A stretch of DNA of 64,000 nucleotides from positions 25,200 through 89,199 of the forward strand of contig JAXLSS010000013.1 in the NCBI GenBank assembly GCA_046330395.1, in the 5' to 3' direction. Made by a program: the position numbers and the translations under genes. The DNA is from Ga0077560 sp046330395 (lineage in GTDB: Bacteria > Actinomycetota > Thermoleophilia > Miltoncostaeales > Miltoncostaeaceae). This document shows, piece by piece, positions 50,526 through 59,232 of this stretch. The notes under the pieces are model-generated. The model saw nothing but the letters and a program-made list of their open reading frames with translations. It had not been told where the DNA came from and searched no databases. Each line of letters starts with the position of its first letter. Positions within the stretch are counted from its first letter, which is position 1.

Positions 50526-51305
50526 ATGAAGATCGCTGTCTGCGTGAAAGAGGTACCGGAGGCCGGCCCCGGCCGGCGGATGGACCCGGCCACCAAGCGG
50601 ATTGACCGCAGTGGTGAACGGGCGCTCAACTCCTACGACCTGAACGCGGTCGAGGAGGCGTTGCGCATCAAGGACGCCGCCGGGGGCGGCGAGGTGGTGC
50701 TGATCTCCATGGGCCAGGAGAAGGCCCTGGAGTCCATCCGCAAGGCGCTGGCCATGGGCGCCGACCGCGCCGTGCTGATCTCCGACCCCGGCGCCGCCGG
50801 ATCGGACCTGGTGGCCACCAGCACCGTGCTGGCCACCGCCATCGCCGCCGAGTCGGCCGAGCTGGTGCTGTTCGGCCAGTCCGCGCAGGACTCCGACGGC
50901 GCGGTGCTGTGGGCCGCGGTGGCCGACCGCCTGGAGATGCCGGTGGTGTCCCAGGTGTCCGAGCTCACCATCAGCGGTGGCACCATCACCGCCAAGCGCC
51001 AGACGGAGTTCGGGTACGACACCATCCAGACCGGCACGCCCGCAGTGCTTGCCGTGTCCGACGCGCTGAACGAGCCGCGCTACCCCTCGCTCAAGGGCAT
51101 CATGGGCGCCAAGAAGAAGCCCCAGGACATCAAGAGCCTGGCGGACATCGGCGTGGACGCCTCCAAGGCCGGTGAGGCCGGATCCCGCACCACGGTGTCG
51201 GCGGTCAACCCGCCGCCGTCCCGCGGCGACACCATCAAGATCGAAGACGACGGCACCGCGGCCCAGAAGATCCTGGAGTTCCTGGTGGAAAGGAAGTTCG
51301 CATGA
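50526..51305 (+). CDS. etfB: Electron transfer flavoprotein, beta subunit
   Basis: 259 residues. 'MKIAVCVKEVPEAGPGRRMDP', 'LNSYDLNAVEEALRIKD', 'ALAMGADRAVLISD' and 'VLFGQSAQDSDGAVLWAAVADRLEMP' are typical of ETF beta/FixA. With the alpha subunit it forms the FAD/AMP heterodimer that takes electrons from acyl-CoA and other dehydrogenases. GGGAG precedes ATG 50526, and its stop overlaps etfA by 4 bp. Confidence 0.95.
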   Translation: MKIAVCVKEVPEAGPGRRMDPATKRIDRSGERALNSYDLNAVEEALRIKDAAGGGEVVLISMGQEKALESIRKALAMGADRAVLISDPGAAGSDLVATSTVLATAIAAESAELVLFGQSAQDSDGAVLWAAVADRLEMPVVSQVSELTISGGTITAKRQTEFGYDTIQTGTPAVLAVSDALNEPRYPSLKGIMGAKKKPQDIKSLADIGVDASKAGEAGSRTTVSAVNPPPSRGDTIKIEDDGTAAQKILEFLVERKFA

Positions 51306-52261
51306 GCACACTGGTCTTCCTCGAGCACCACGGCGACAGCATCCAGAAGGGATCCCTGGGCGTGCTGTCCAAGGCCGCCTCGCTCGACCCCGACACCAGC
51401 GCCGTCATCATCGGCTCCGGTGTGTCCGGCCTTGCCGCCAAGGCCGCCCAGTACGGCGCCGCCACGGTGTACATCGCCGATGACACCCGCCTGGAGAAGC
51501 CGCTGCCGCAGCCGCGCGTGGACGTGCTGGCCGCGCTGGTGAGCGCCAAGGGCTTCGACAACGTGCTGTTCCAGGCCTCGGTGCTGGCGTCCGACATCGC
51601 CGGTGGCCTGGCCGCCCGCCTGGACGCCGGTCTCAACTGGGACCTGGGCGACCTGGTGATGGACGGCGGGGCCCTGGTGGGCAAGCGCTCCGCCCTGGGC
51701 GACACCGTGCTGGTGGACGTCGGGTGGACCGCCACCCCGCGGCTGGGACTGGTGCGCGCCGGCTCGTTCGAGCCCACCGAGCGGCCCGCCGCCGGTGCGG
51801 TGGAGTCGGCCGAGGTGCCGCTGCAGGAGTTCAGCACCAAGGCCACCATCACCGAGCAGGCCCAGGAGGTCAGCTCCGGTCCCTCCATCGAGGAGGCCGA
51901 GATCCTGGTGTGTGGCGGCCGCGGCCTGGGCGCCCCCGAGGCGTTCGGTTCGCTGGAGGAGCTGGCGGGCGCGCTGGGCGGGGCCGTGGCCTCCACCCGC
52001 GCGGTGGTGGACTCGGGCTGGTACCCGTACCCCACCCAGATCGGCCAGACCGGCAAGACCGTGGCCCCCAAGCTGTACATCGGCGCGGGCGTGTCCGGCG
52101 CCATCCAGCACAAGGTGGGCATGCAGAGCTCGCAGGTGATCGTGGCGGTCAACAAGGACGCCAACGCTCCCATCTTCGACTTCTGCGACTTCGGTGTGGT
52201 GGGCGACCTGCACACCGTCATCCCCGCCCTCACCGCCCTGGTGAAGGAGCGCAAGGGGTAG
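51302..52261 (+). CDS. etfA: Electron transfer flavoprotein, alpha subunit
   Basis: 319 residues. N-terminal domain with 'VFLEHHGDSIQKGSLGVLSKA', then the FAD-binding C-terminal domain: 'ILVCGGRGLGAPEAFGSLEELAGALGGAVASTRAVVDSGW' (in part), 'QIGQTGKTVAPKLYIGAGVSGAIQHKVGM' (in part) and 'NKDANAPIFDFCDFGVVGDL'. All expected FAD contacts are present. ATG 51302 lies in the etfB stop (ATGA). Followed by an 11-bp-stem hairpin. Confidence 0.95.
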   Translation: MSTLVFLEHHGDSIQKGSLGVLSKAASLDPDTSAVIIGSGVSGLAAKAAQYGAATVYIADDTRLEKPLPQPRVDVLAALVSAKGFDNVLFQASVLASDIAGGLAARLDAGLNWDLGDLVMDGGALVGKRSALGDTVLVDVGWTATPRLGLVRAGSFEPTERPAAGAVESAEVPLQEFSTKATITEQAQEVSSGPSIEEAEILVCGGRGLGAPEAFGSLEELAGALGGAVASTRAVVDSGWYPYPTQIGQTGKTVAPKLYIGAGVSGAIQHKVGMQSSQVIVAVNKDANAPIFDFCDFGVVGDLHTVIPALTALVKERKG

Positions 52262-52274
52262 TCGATGTTCCCGT

Positions 52275-52298
52275 CCCGGCGCCCGAACGGGCGCCGGG
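52275..52298. terminator. Bidirectional hairpin between etfA and the convergent gene
   Basis: CCCGGCGCCCG/CGGGCGCCGGG, 11-bp perfect palindrome arms with a 2-base centre. It ends next to the stop codon of the minus-strand gene at 52300. Confidence 0.7.
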
Positions 52299-52299
52299 G

Positions 52300-52953
52300 T
52301 CAGGTCGTGGCGCCGAGGGTCTCCTCCAGCGCCTCGGCCAACTGCCGCACCGAGGCCCGCACGGCCGCGGTCTGGCCGATCTCGTCGAGCAGCTCCGGCG
52401 TGAGCTGCCCGGTCGCCGCGTGCGCCGAGCGGGCGTGCGCGTCGAGCGTGAGCACCAGCCGCGACAGCTCCCGCTGGTGCGCCGCGATCCACGCGAGCGT
52501 GGCATCGGCCAGGCCGTCGGCCTGCGGTCCCAGCGAGGCCTCCAGCCCGTGCACGAACAGGCGCAGCCAGCCCATCACGCGCAGCCGCCGCTCCAGCGCG
52601 GCGTCCAGGGAGGGGTCGCGCCCCGGCACGGTGCCGAACTGCAGGTGCTCCTCCAGTGCGATGGCGCCCTCGGCGCGCAACAGGTGGGCCTCCAGCTCGT
52701 CGGCCTCCTGGTCGAACCAGGTGTCCAGCGCGTCGGCGAACCCCAGCAGCCGAGTCGCCAGCCCGGGGTCGGCGGCGGCGGTGAGCGCCTCGGCCAGGAA
52801 CACCAGGTTGGCGCGGATCACCCCGTCGTCGGCGGGCACGCGCACGGGGTGGCCCAGGGTCTCCTGCAGCTCGGTGAGCTCGCGCAGCCGCTGTCCGTGC
52901 TGGGCCATCCAGCGCAGCACGCGTGCGGCCGGGACCGGTGAGTCGCCCTCCAT
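52300..52953 (-). CDS. All-helical protein of unknown function
   Basis: 217 residues, almost entirely predicted helix and strongly acidic: 'MAQHGQRLRELTELQETLGHP', 'LATRLLGFADALDTWFDQEADELEAHLLRAEG', given in part. There is no signal peptide, no membrane segment and no Cys. No family is recognised. It starts 9 bp after the stop of the ArsR-type regulator on the same strand, so it is probably co-transcribed with it. Confidence 0.6.
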   Translation of the reverse strand: MEGDSPVPAARVLRWMAQHGQRLRELTELQETLGHPVRVPADDGVIRANLVFLAEALTAAADPGLATRLLGFADALDTWFDQEADELEAHLLRAEGAIALEEHLQFGTVPGRDPSLDAALERRLRVMGWLRLFVHGLEASLGPQADGLADATLAWIAAHQRELSRLVLTLDAHARSAHAATGQLTPELLDEIGQTAAVRASVRQLAEALEETLGATT

Positions 52954-52962
52954 CGGGCGATG

Positions 52963-53964
52963 CTACTGCGCGCCGGCCAGCTGGCGCGTGAGCCGTCCCC
53001 CCACGTCGTCCATCAGCGCCGCCACGGCCTCGGGACGCAGCGTGTAGGTGGCGCCCCCACCCTGCCGGTCCACCTCCACCAGCCCCGCGTCGCGCAGGCG
53101 CCGCAGGTGCACCGACGCGGTGGGCTGTGCGATGTGCAGGGTGCGTGCCAGCTCGGACACGCCCGACGGCCCCTGCGCCAGCTGCGCCAGGATGGTGAGC
53201 CGGGTGGGCTCGGCCAGCACCCGCAGCTGATCGGCGATGTGCCCGGCAACCTCGCGGCGGGCCACGATGGGATCCGTCTCCACCACCCCGGCCGACACCG
53301 ACAGCCGCCCGCTGGGCAGCGACACGATGTGCCCGCGGGTGCTCGCGGTGGCGGGCGAGAGGATGAGCGTGCCATCGCGCTGAGCTCGCTGCGCCATCTC
53401 GGCGTACTGCGGTCGCCGGGCGATGTGCTCGGGCACCAGGAACGACGACGCCTCCGCACCCTCCCGCAGCCGTTGCGCCCACTCCCGGGCGACCCGCTGC
53501 GCGCGCTCCCGCTCGCCCCCCTCCCAGCGGTCGGCGAAGCACGCCCACATCTCGCGCAGCACCTCCACGTACCGCACGCGCAGGCGCCGGTCGCGCGCCA
53601 GGCGGCGCAGCCGCTGCCAGATGAGGATGCGGTCCGCCTCGTACTCGCTCTCCAGGGCCGGGTCGGTGGCGAACATCACCGGGCTGAGCAGACGCTCCAG
53701 CAGCGGCTCCACGTCGAGGGACTCGACCAGGCCCACCGCGTCGGCCAGCACCACCAGCTCGCTCAGCATCCCCTGCCCGTCGCCCCACACGCGCTGTTCC
53801 CGTCGCACGACCGCATCGGGCAGCGAGAGCGTGCCGCGGGGTGGGCCGCCGCAGGCCTGTGCGCACGAGGTGCAGATCAGCGCGCTGAGTTCCATCACGG
53901 CCGAGGCGGCCACGACGGGACCGATGGCGGTGACGACCGGGGAGGGAGCGACATCAAGAGGCAT
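52963..53964 (-). CDS. ArsR-type regulator with large N-terminal sensor domain
   Basis: 333 residues. The C-terminal ~95 residues are a winged helix of the ArsR group: 'LRVLAEPTRLTILAQLAQGPSGVSELARTLHIAQPTASVHLRRLRDAGLVEV', quoted in part as 'LAEPTRLTILAQLAQG' and 'QPTASVHLRRLRDAG'. The N-terminal ~230 residues resemble DUF5937-type sensor regions of actinobacterial ArsR proteins. A Cys cluster near the start ('CTSCAQACGG', C-x2-C-x3-C) could bind metal or sense redox state. It starts at ATG 53964, ten bases after a consensus TATAGT box, and a 16-bp imperfect palindrome covers the promoter. Divergent from a 59-residue peptide gene. Confidence 0.82.
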   Translation of the reverse strand: MPLDVAPSPVVTAIGPVVAASAVMELSALICTSCAQACGGPPRGTLSLPDAVVRREQRVWGDGQGMLSELVVLADAVGLVESLDVEPLLERLLSPVMFATDPALESEYEADRILIWQRLRRLARDRRLRVRYVEVLREMWACFADRWEGGERERAQRVAREWAQRLREGAEASSFLVPEHIARRPQYAEMAQRAQRDGTLILSPATASTRGHIVSLPSGRLSVSAGVVETDPIVARREVAGHIADQLRVLAEPTRLTILAQLAQGPSGVSELARTLHIAQPTASVHLRRLRDAGLVEVDRQGGGATYTLRPEAVAALMDDVGGRLTRQLAGAQ

Positions 53965-53973
53965 AGTGAAAGA

Positions 53974-54006
53974 ACTATATCACGGTATCGCGATGTTGTT
54001 TAGAGT
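53974..54006. promoter_or_regulatory. Divergent promoter with shared operator (ArsR-type regulator / small peptide)
   Basis: Minus-strand -10 TATAGT (53979-53974) and a plus-strand -10-like TAGAGT (54001-54006) flank ATCACGGTATCGCGAT (53979-53994), a palindrome with 12 of 16 positions symmetrical. One bound dimer would control both genes. Confidence 0.5.
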
Positions 54007-54048
54007 TGCCCAGGCCGGAAGCAAACCACACGCTCGAAGGAGGCCGGT

Positions 54049-54228
54049 ATGCACGGGTCAACCGAGATCACCCGCCAGCTCATCCGCATCCGCGTGTCCG
54101 AACTGCACGCGGCCGCCGCGGCCGACCGCATGGCCGCCGCGATGATGCGGCGGCGCCACGCCACGGCCGAGCCCCCCACCCGGGGCGGCGGCCGCCGCAT
54201 GCTGCTGCGGCTGGTGGCGATCCGTTAG
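54049..54228 (+). CDS. 59-residue basic peptide divergent from the ArsR-type gene
   Basis: ATG 54049 follows GAAGGAGG at ideal spacing, one of the best ribosome sites in the window. The peptide is Ala/Arg/Met-rich: 'TEITRQLIRIRVSELHAAAAADRMAAAMMRRRH', then a Gly/Arg stretch and 'MLLRLVAIR'. It looks like two amphipathic basic helices. No family is recognised. It shares its control region with the divergent regulator, so it may be the regulator's main target. Confidence 0.6.
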   Translation: MHGSTEITRQLIRIRVSELHAAAAADRMAAAMMRRRHATAEPPTRGGGRRMLLRLVAIR

Positions 54229-54323
54229 CGCACCGCGGGCGGCCCCACGGCCGCTCGCCCTCGCGCAGCCGCGCGGGGTGCTGACAGCGCGTGGGATGTC
54301 CGGCGTCTGCGAGGATGCCGGGC

Positions 54324-55547
54324 ATGCGACGCGTGGTGGTGACGGGCGCCGGGGCGATCTGCAGCCTGGGCACCGGCGTGGAGGGGTTCTGGGACGCCCT
54401 CATCGCGGGCAGGTCGGGCGCCACCGTGCGCGAGGTGGAGGGCCTGGGGCCGGTGGTGGTGTGCCCGGTGGCCGACGCCGACGTGGACGATGCCGCCAAA
54501 CGGCGCTTCGGCCAGCGCGAGAGCCGCCGCATGGACCGCGTGGGACGCCTTGCGGCGCTGGCGGGCGCGGAGGCCCTGGAGCAGGCCGGGTCGCACCGGC
54601 TGCCGCCGGAGCGGGTGGGGGCCTCGCTGGGCTGCGCCCACGGGGGCACCCAGACGCTGCTGGAGGCTCACGAGGCGCTGCTGCTGCGCGGGGCCGACCG
54701 CGTGAGCCCGTTCGCGGTGGCCCTGTCGCTGCCCAACTCCGCGTGCGCGGCCATGACCCGGGCCCTGAGCCTGAAGGGGCCGTCCAACGCGTCGGCCACC
54801 GCCTGCGCGGCGGGCACCGACGCCATCGGCATCGCCCTGTGGCACATCCGCCACGGCGGCGCGGACATGATGGTGGCCGGCGGCGCCGAGGCGGCGGTGA
54901 CGCCCGTGGCGCTGGCCGCCTACGCCAAGGCGGGTGCCCTGAGCCCGTCGGTGGACAACCCGGCCGAGGCCTCGCGCCCCTTCGACAGCGCCCGCAACGG
55001 CTTCGTGATGGGTGAGGGGGCGGGGGTGCTGGTGCTGGAGGAGCGCGACCACGCCCTGGCCCGCGGCGCCACCATCCTGGCCGAGGTGGCGGGCTACGGG
55101 GCCAGCTGCGACGCCGGGCACCTCACCGACCCCGACCCCAAGGGGGCCGGCGCGGCCCGCGCCATCACCGCGGCCCTGGCGGACGCGCGGGTGGCGGCAT
55201 CGGACGTGGGGTACGTCAACGCGCACGCCACCTCCACGCCCTCCGGCGACGTGGCCGAGGCCCGGGCGCTGCACGCCGCCAAGGTGGATCACGCGTGGGT
55301 GTCGGCCACCAAGGCCAGCCACGGGCACACCCTGGGCGCCGCCGGTGGCGTGGAGGCCGTGGCCACGGTGCTGGCCCTGCACCGCGGCCTTCTGCCCCCC
55401 ACCCGCAACCTCACCCACCCCGACGGGGCGGTGCACCTGCGGCACGTCACGGTGCCCTACTCGGTGCAGGTGGACGTGGCCATCTCCAACTCGTTCGGGT
55501 TCGGGGGCCACAACGCGTGCCTGGTGTTCACCCGGCACGGGGCCTGA
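54324..55547 (+). CDS. Beta-ketoacyl-ACP synthase II-like (FabF)
   Basis: 407 residues. 'MRRVVVTGAGAICSLGTGVEGFWDALIAGRSG' opens the thiolase fold. The Cys-His-His triad lies in 'SATACAAGTDAIG', 'YVNAHATSTPSGD' and 'SATKASHGHTLGAAGG', and the tail 'NSFGFGGHNACLVF' is standard. It should extend acyl-ACP chains; without neighbouring fab genes it could also serve a specialised lipid pathway. ATG 54324 is the conserved start. Length fits single FabF enzymes. Confidence 0.9.
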   Translation: MRRVVVTGAGAICSLGTGVEGFWDALIAGRSGATVREVEGLGPVVVCPVADADVDDAAKRRFGQRESRRMDRVGRLAALAGAEALEQAGSHRLPPERVGASLGCAHGGTQTLLEAHEALLLRGADRVSPFAVALSLPNSACAAMTRALSLKGPSNASATACAAGTDAIGIALWHIRHGGADMMVAGGAEAAVTPVALAAYAKAGALSPSVDNPAEASRPFDSARNGFVMGEGAGVLVLEERDHALARGATILAEVAGYGASCDAGHLTDPDPKGAGAARAITAALADARVAASDVGYVNAHATSTPSGDVAEARALHAAKVDHAWVSATKASHGHTLGAAGGVEAVATVLALHRGLLPPTRNLTHPDGAVHLRHVTVPYSVQVDVAISNSFGFGGHNACLVFTRHGA

Positions 55548-55625
55548 CACACCCGTTCGGCGGCGTCACCCACCCCGGCTACCGTGCGCTGCGGGGACAT
55601 GACACCCGCACAACGGAGGGACCCC

Positions 55626-56042
55626 ATGACGGACGGCCGCAAGCGCATCGCCATGATCGCGCACGACAACCGTAAGCTGGACCTGCTGGACTGGGCCCGG
55701 TTCAACCGGGGCACGCTGGCGGGGCACGAGCTGTACGGCACCGGCACCACCGGCGGGCTCATCGCCGACGAGCTGGGCCTGGACGTGCACCGGTTCCTGT
55801 CCGGCCCGCTGGGCGGCGACCAGCAGGTGGGCGCCGGCATCGCCGAGGGCCGGCTGGACATGGTGATCTTCTTCTGGGACCCCATGGAGCCCCAGCCGCA
55901 CGACGTGGACGTGAAGGCCCTGCTGCGCGTGGCCGTGGTGCACAACTGCCCCATCGCGTGCAACCGGGCAACGGCCGACTTCCTGATGTCCAGCCCCCTG
56001 ATGCACGGTCGCTACGCACCCATGGAGCACCTGGCCACCTGA
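55626..56042 (+). CDS. mgsA: Methylglyoxal synthase
   Basis: 138 residues. 'KRIAMIAHDNRKLDLLDWARFN', 'LYGTGTTGGLIADELGLDVHRFLSGPLGGDQQVGAGIAEGRLDMVIFFWDPMEPQPHDVDVKALLR' (in parts) and 'VVHNCPIACNRATADFL' are the family blocks, with catalytic Asp in 'GPLGGDQQ'. Converts dihydroxyacetone phosphate to methylglyoxal plus phosphate in the cytosol, a bypass used under phosphate limitation. GGAGGGA precedes ATG 55626. Confidence 0.95.
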   Translation: MTDGRKRIAMIAHDNRKLDLLDWARFNRGTLAGHELYGTGTTGGLIADELGLDVHRFLSGPLGGDQQVGAGIAEGRLDMVIFFWDPMEPQPHDVDVKALLRVAVVHNCPIACNRATADFLMSSPLMHGRYAPMEHLAT

Positions 56043-56093
56043 ACGGGGCCGCGGTGGCGGGCCGCGCGGCGCGCCCGCACCCGCCGCAGTCGC

Positions 56094-56106
56094 TACGGTG
56101 CGGGCG
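56094..56106 (+). promoter_or_regulatory. -10 element for a leaderless gene
   Basis: TACGGT (56094-56099) ends seven bases before ATG 56107, with no ribosome site. Confidence 0.45.
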
Positions 56107-57113
56107 ATGCGCAGGTATCTGGTCACGGGCGGGATCGCGGCGATCGTCATCGCGGTGTTCGCCGTGGTGCTGCCGCGCATCGCCAACTACGGCGAGGTGT
56201 GGGAGGCCCTGCGTCAGATGTCGCCCACGTCGCTGGCGTGGCTGATCGGCGCCGCGGTGTTGAACCTCCTCACCTTCCCGCCGCCGTGGATGGCGGCGGT
56301 GCCGGGGCTCAGCTTCCGACGGGCCATGGTGATGACCCAGGCCGCCACCGCCGCGTCCACGGTGCTGCCCGGCGGCGACGTGGTGGGCATGGGCACGCAG
56401 TTCGCCATGCTGAAGAGCTGGGATGTGCCGGCCCAGTCGGCCACCCTGGGCGTGGTGGTGACCGGGGCCTGGAACCAGATGGTGAACGTGGCGTTCCCGG
56501 TGGCGGCGGTGGTGCTGCTGGCCTTCCAGGGCGGCGCCCCCCACCAGCTGGTGGTGGCCGCCGTGATCGGCTCGCTCATCCTTGCCGCCATGATCGGGGC
56601 GTTCGTGGCGCTGCTGGCCCGCGAGCGCAACGCCTGGTGGATGGGCGCCACGGCCGGGCGCGCGGTGGCCTGGATCACCGCGTTGGTGCGTCGCCCCCGG
56701 CAGCCCCACTGGGGCGACGACGTGGTGTCGTTCCGCACCCACACCCTCGCCCTGGTGCGCAAACGCTGGCCGCATCTGACCATCACCACCATCGCCGGGC
56801 ACATCACGGTGTACCTGGTGCTGCTGGCCGCGGTGCGGGCGGTGGGCGTGGACGGCTCGGACGTGACGGCCATCGAGGTGTTCGCGGCCTGGTCGTTCAT
56901 CCGCATCATCAGCGCCATCCCCATCACGCCCGGGGGGCTGGGCGTGGTGGAGCTGGGGCTCACCGGCATCATGGTGGCCATGGGCGGGCAGCGGGCCCCG
57001 GTGGTGGCCGCCACGCTGGTGTACCGCGCCCTCACCATGATCCCGCCGATCGCCCTGGGCGGGATCTGCCTGGCCTGGTGGCGCCAGCGGCTGCCGGCGC
57101 CTCACCCGCCTGA
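56107..57113 (+). CDS. Multi-pass membrane protein, lysylphosphatidylglycerol-synthase-type flippase region (end uncertain)
   Basis: About 335 residues. Eight or so hydrophobic helices with the UPF0104/AglD-like pattern: 'PSLAWLIGAAVLNLL'-like segments, 'ASTVLPGGDVVGMGTQFAMLKSWD' and the C-terminal 'IPITPGGLGVVELGLTGIMVAMGG', 'RALTMIPPIALGGICLAWW'. No soluble synthase domain follows. The frame has no stop until 58476, far into the antisense permease gene, which is not credible. A TGA at 57111-57113, in the loop of the terminator hairpin, would end the protein naturally in another frame. A one-base indel near the C-terminus is likely. Confidence 0.75.
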
Positions 57114-57132
57114 GCACGGACGGGTGAGGCGC
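57097..57132. terminator. Bidirectional terminator
   Basis: GCGCCTCACCCG/CGGGTGAGGCGC, 12-bp perfect stem with a 12-base loop, between the convergent membrane-protein and xylH genes. Confidence 0.72.
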
Positions 57133-57144
57133 GCGGCGGGAGGG

Positions 57145-58377
57145 CTACCGCCCGGCGCTCTGGCGGCCGCGACGCGCCACCGCGTCCACCACCACCGCCG
57201 CCAGCAGCACGATCGCGGTGATCATCTGCTCGTAGTCGGAGGTGAGGCCCACCAGCGCGATGCCGTTGGACACCGACCCGATCACCAGCGCACCCAGCAG
57301 GGCGCTGTACACCGAGCCGCGACCACCGAACAGGCTGGTGCCACCGATGACGGCGGCGGCGATGCAGTTGAGCAGGAACGTGCCGGAACCCGACTGCTGG
57401 TTGACGGCCAGGCCGCGCGAGGCGGCCATGATGCCGGCCGCGGCGGCCAGCAGGCCGGACAGCACGAACACGATGGTGGTGATGCGGGTGACGCTGATGC
57501 CCGCGCGCCGCGCCGCCTCCTTGCTGCCGCCCACCGCGAACACGTGGCGGCCGAACAGCGTGCGCCGGATGATGAGGTCGAAGCCCACCACGATGGCCAG
57601 CATGATCAGCACGGCCAGCGGCAGGCCGCGGTCGTTCATCCACACCGACACGGCGACCAGGGCCACCACGGCGATGGCGACCTCGCGGATCAGCAGTCCC
57701 GCGAAGGGGCCCACCTCCAGCCCCGCGGCGACGCGGCGGCGGCGGCCGATGTGGTCGGCGCCCACCATGACCAGCAGCAGGATGATCACCAGCGGCCATG
57801 CCACCGCACCACCGAAGAACTTGTCGGTGAGGTGCAGCGTGAAGCTGTCGGTGACGTTGCGGCTGCCGCCGCTGCCCAGCACCTTCAACAGGGCACCGGC
57901 CCAGCCGATGAACCCGGCCAGCGTCACCACGAACGAGGGCACGCCCACCTTGGTGATGAAGAAGGCGTGGACTCCGCCGATGACGGCACCCACGACCAGG
58001 CCCATCACCACCGACAGCACGCCGGGCACGCCGTGATCCAGGTTCCACACCGTCGTCACGGCGGCGGCCAGACCGGACACCGACCCCATGGCCAGGTCGA
58101 TCTCCCCCAGCAGCAGCACCATCACCACGCCGGTGGCGGCGATGCCGTAGGCGGTGATCTGCAGCGAGAGGTTGGTGAGGTTGAACGCGCTGATGAAGTT
58201 GGAGTTCTTGAAGTAGAAGATCACCCACACCAGCACCAGGCCGAGGATGACCGGCAGCGACCCCAGGTCGCCGCTCTTGAGCTTCTCCAGGTACCCGGCG
58301 GCCAGGCCGCGGTCGGCGTCCCGGTCGCGGAGGGCGATGTCGTCCACGGGGGGCTGGGTGACGGGATCGGTGCTCAC
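57145..58377 (-). CDS. xylH: Xylose-type sugar ABC transporter permease
   Basis: 410 residues with about ten helices and the BPD_transp_2 pattern: 'TNLSLQITAYGIAATGVVMVLLLGEIDLAMGSVSGL' (in part), 'VPSFVVTLAGFIGWAG', 'GRHVFAVGGSKEAARRAGISV' and 'AAAVIGGTSLFGGRGSVYSALLGALVIGSVSNGIALVG' (in part). It forms the sugar channel of a CUT2-type importer. GTG 58377 overlaps the ATPase stop (GTGA). Last gene of a three-gene operon. Xylose as substrate is inferred from the binding protein and the ROK regulator. Confidence 0.9.
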   Translation of the reverse strand: MSTDPVTQPPVDDIALRDRDADRGLAAGYLEKLKSGDLGSLPVILGLVLVWVIFYFKNSNFISAFNLTNLSLQITAYGIAATGVVMVLLLGEIDLAMGSVSGLAAAVTTVWNLDHGVPGVLSVVMGLVVGAVIGGVHAFFITKVGVPSFVVTLAGFIGWAGALLKVLGSGGSRNVTDSFTLHLTDKFFGGAVAWPLVIILLLVMVGADHIGRRRRVAAGLEVGPFAGLLIREVAIAVVALVAVSVWMNDRGLPLAVLIMLAIVVGFDLIIRRTLFGRHVFAVGGSKEAARRAGISVTRITTIVFVLSGLLAAAAGIMAASRGLAVNQQSGSGTFLLNCIAAAVIGGTSLFGGRGSVYSALLGALVIGSVSNGIALVGLTSDYEQMITAIVLLAAVVVDAVARRGRQSAGR

Positions 58378-59168
58378 TGGATGTCCCCCTCGGCCCGCTC
58401 GGCCACCTGGGCCTCGGCGAGCGCCCCGGTGATGGCCGCCACCACGGTCTCGCGGCTCACCTCACTGACCTTGTAGTCGGCCACCTGGCGGCCCAGCCGA
58501 AGCACCACGATGCGGTCGCAGGCCGCGAACACGTCGGCCAGGTTGTGGCTGATCACCACCACGCCCAGGCCGCGTTCCTTGAGGTTGCGGATGAGCTCCA
58601 GCACCTGCTCGGTCTGGGCCACGCCGAGCGCTGCGGTGGGCTCGTCCAGCATCACCACCTTGGGGTCGCCCAGCAGCGAACGGGCGATCGCCACCGACTG
58701 GCGCTGCCCACCGGACAGGGAGCTCACCTTGGTGCGCACGCTGCGCAGGGTGCGCACGCGCATCTCCCGCAGCAGTTCCACGGAGCGGCGCTCCATGGCC
58801 ACCTCGTCCAGCACCACGCCGGCGTTGGCGGGTTCGGCCCCCAGGTACAGGTTGGCCACCACGTCCAGGTTGTCGCACAGGGCGAGGTCCTGGTACACGG
58901 TGGCGATGCCCAGGGCGGCGGAGTCGGCAGGCTTGTTGATGCTGACCTGCTGCCCCTGGAATTTGATGACGCCGTCGTCGGCGGGCTGGGCCCCCGAGAT
59001 GGCCTTGATCAATGTGGACTTGCCGGCGCCGTTGTCGCCCACAAGGGCCACGGCCTCCCCCGGGTACACCTCGAAGTCCACGTCGGTCAGCGCGTGCACG
59101 GCGCCGAACCGCTTGGTGACGCCGGTCATGGACAGCACCGGCTCCCGGGTGACCGTCTCGGTCCCCAT
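58374..59168 (-). CDS. xylG: Single-domain sugar ABC transporter ATPase
   Basis: 264 residues. Walker A 'ALVGDNGAGKSTLIKAISG', Q-loop 'ATVYQDLALCDNLDVVANLYLG', signature 'VSSLSGGQRQSVAIARSLL', Walker B 'VVMLDEPTAALG' and H-loop 'VVVISHNLADVF'. Classical XylG has two ABC domains (~500 residues); this form has one, so two copies must pair. ATG 59168 is chosen for GGAAGGAG upstream rather than the in-frame ATG 59186. It lies between the binding protein and the permease. Confidence 0.92.
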   Translation of the reverse strand: MGTETVTREPVLSMTGVTKRFGAVHALTDVDFEVYPGEAVALVGDNGAGKSTLIKAISGAQPADDGVIKFQGQQVSINKPADSAALGIATVYQDLALCDNLDVVANLYLGAEPANAGVVLDEVAMERRSVELLREMRVRTLRSVRTKVSSLSGGQRQSVAIARSLLGDPKVVMLDEPTAALGVAQTEQVLELIRNLKERGLGVVVISHNLADVFAACDRIVVLRLGRQVADYKVSEVSRETVVAAITGALAEAQVAERAEGDIQ

Positions 59169-59232
59169 CCCCCCACTCCTTCCCATTGCACCCGGAGGGC
59201 GTCCGGCCGGAGCCGGACGCCCGGGTGGAGTG

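Noticed and set aside
57114..58476. Extension of the 56107 membrane-protein frame into xylH antisense
   Set aside because: The added 450 residues are His/Gln/Gly-rich and lie opposite a conserved permease; a terminator hairpin precedes them.
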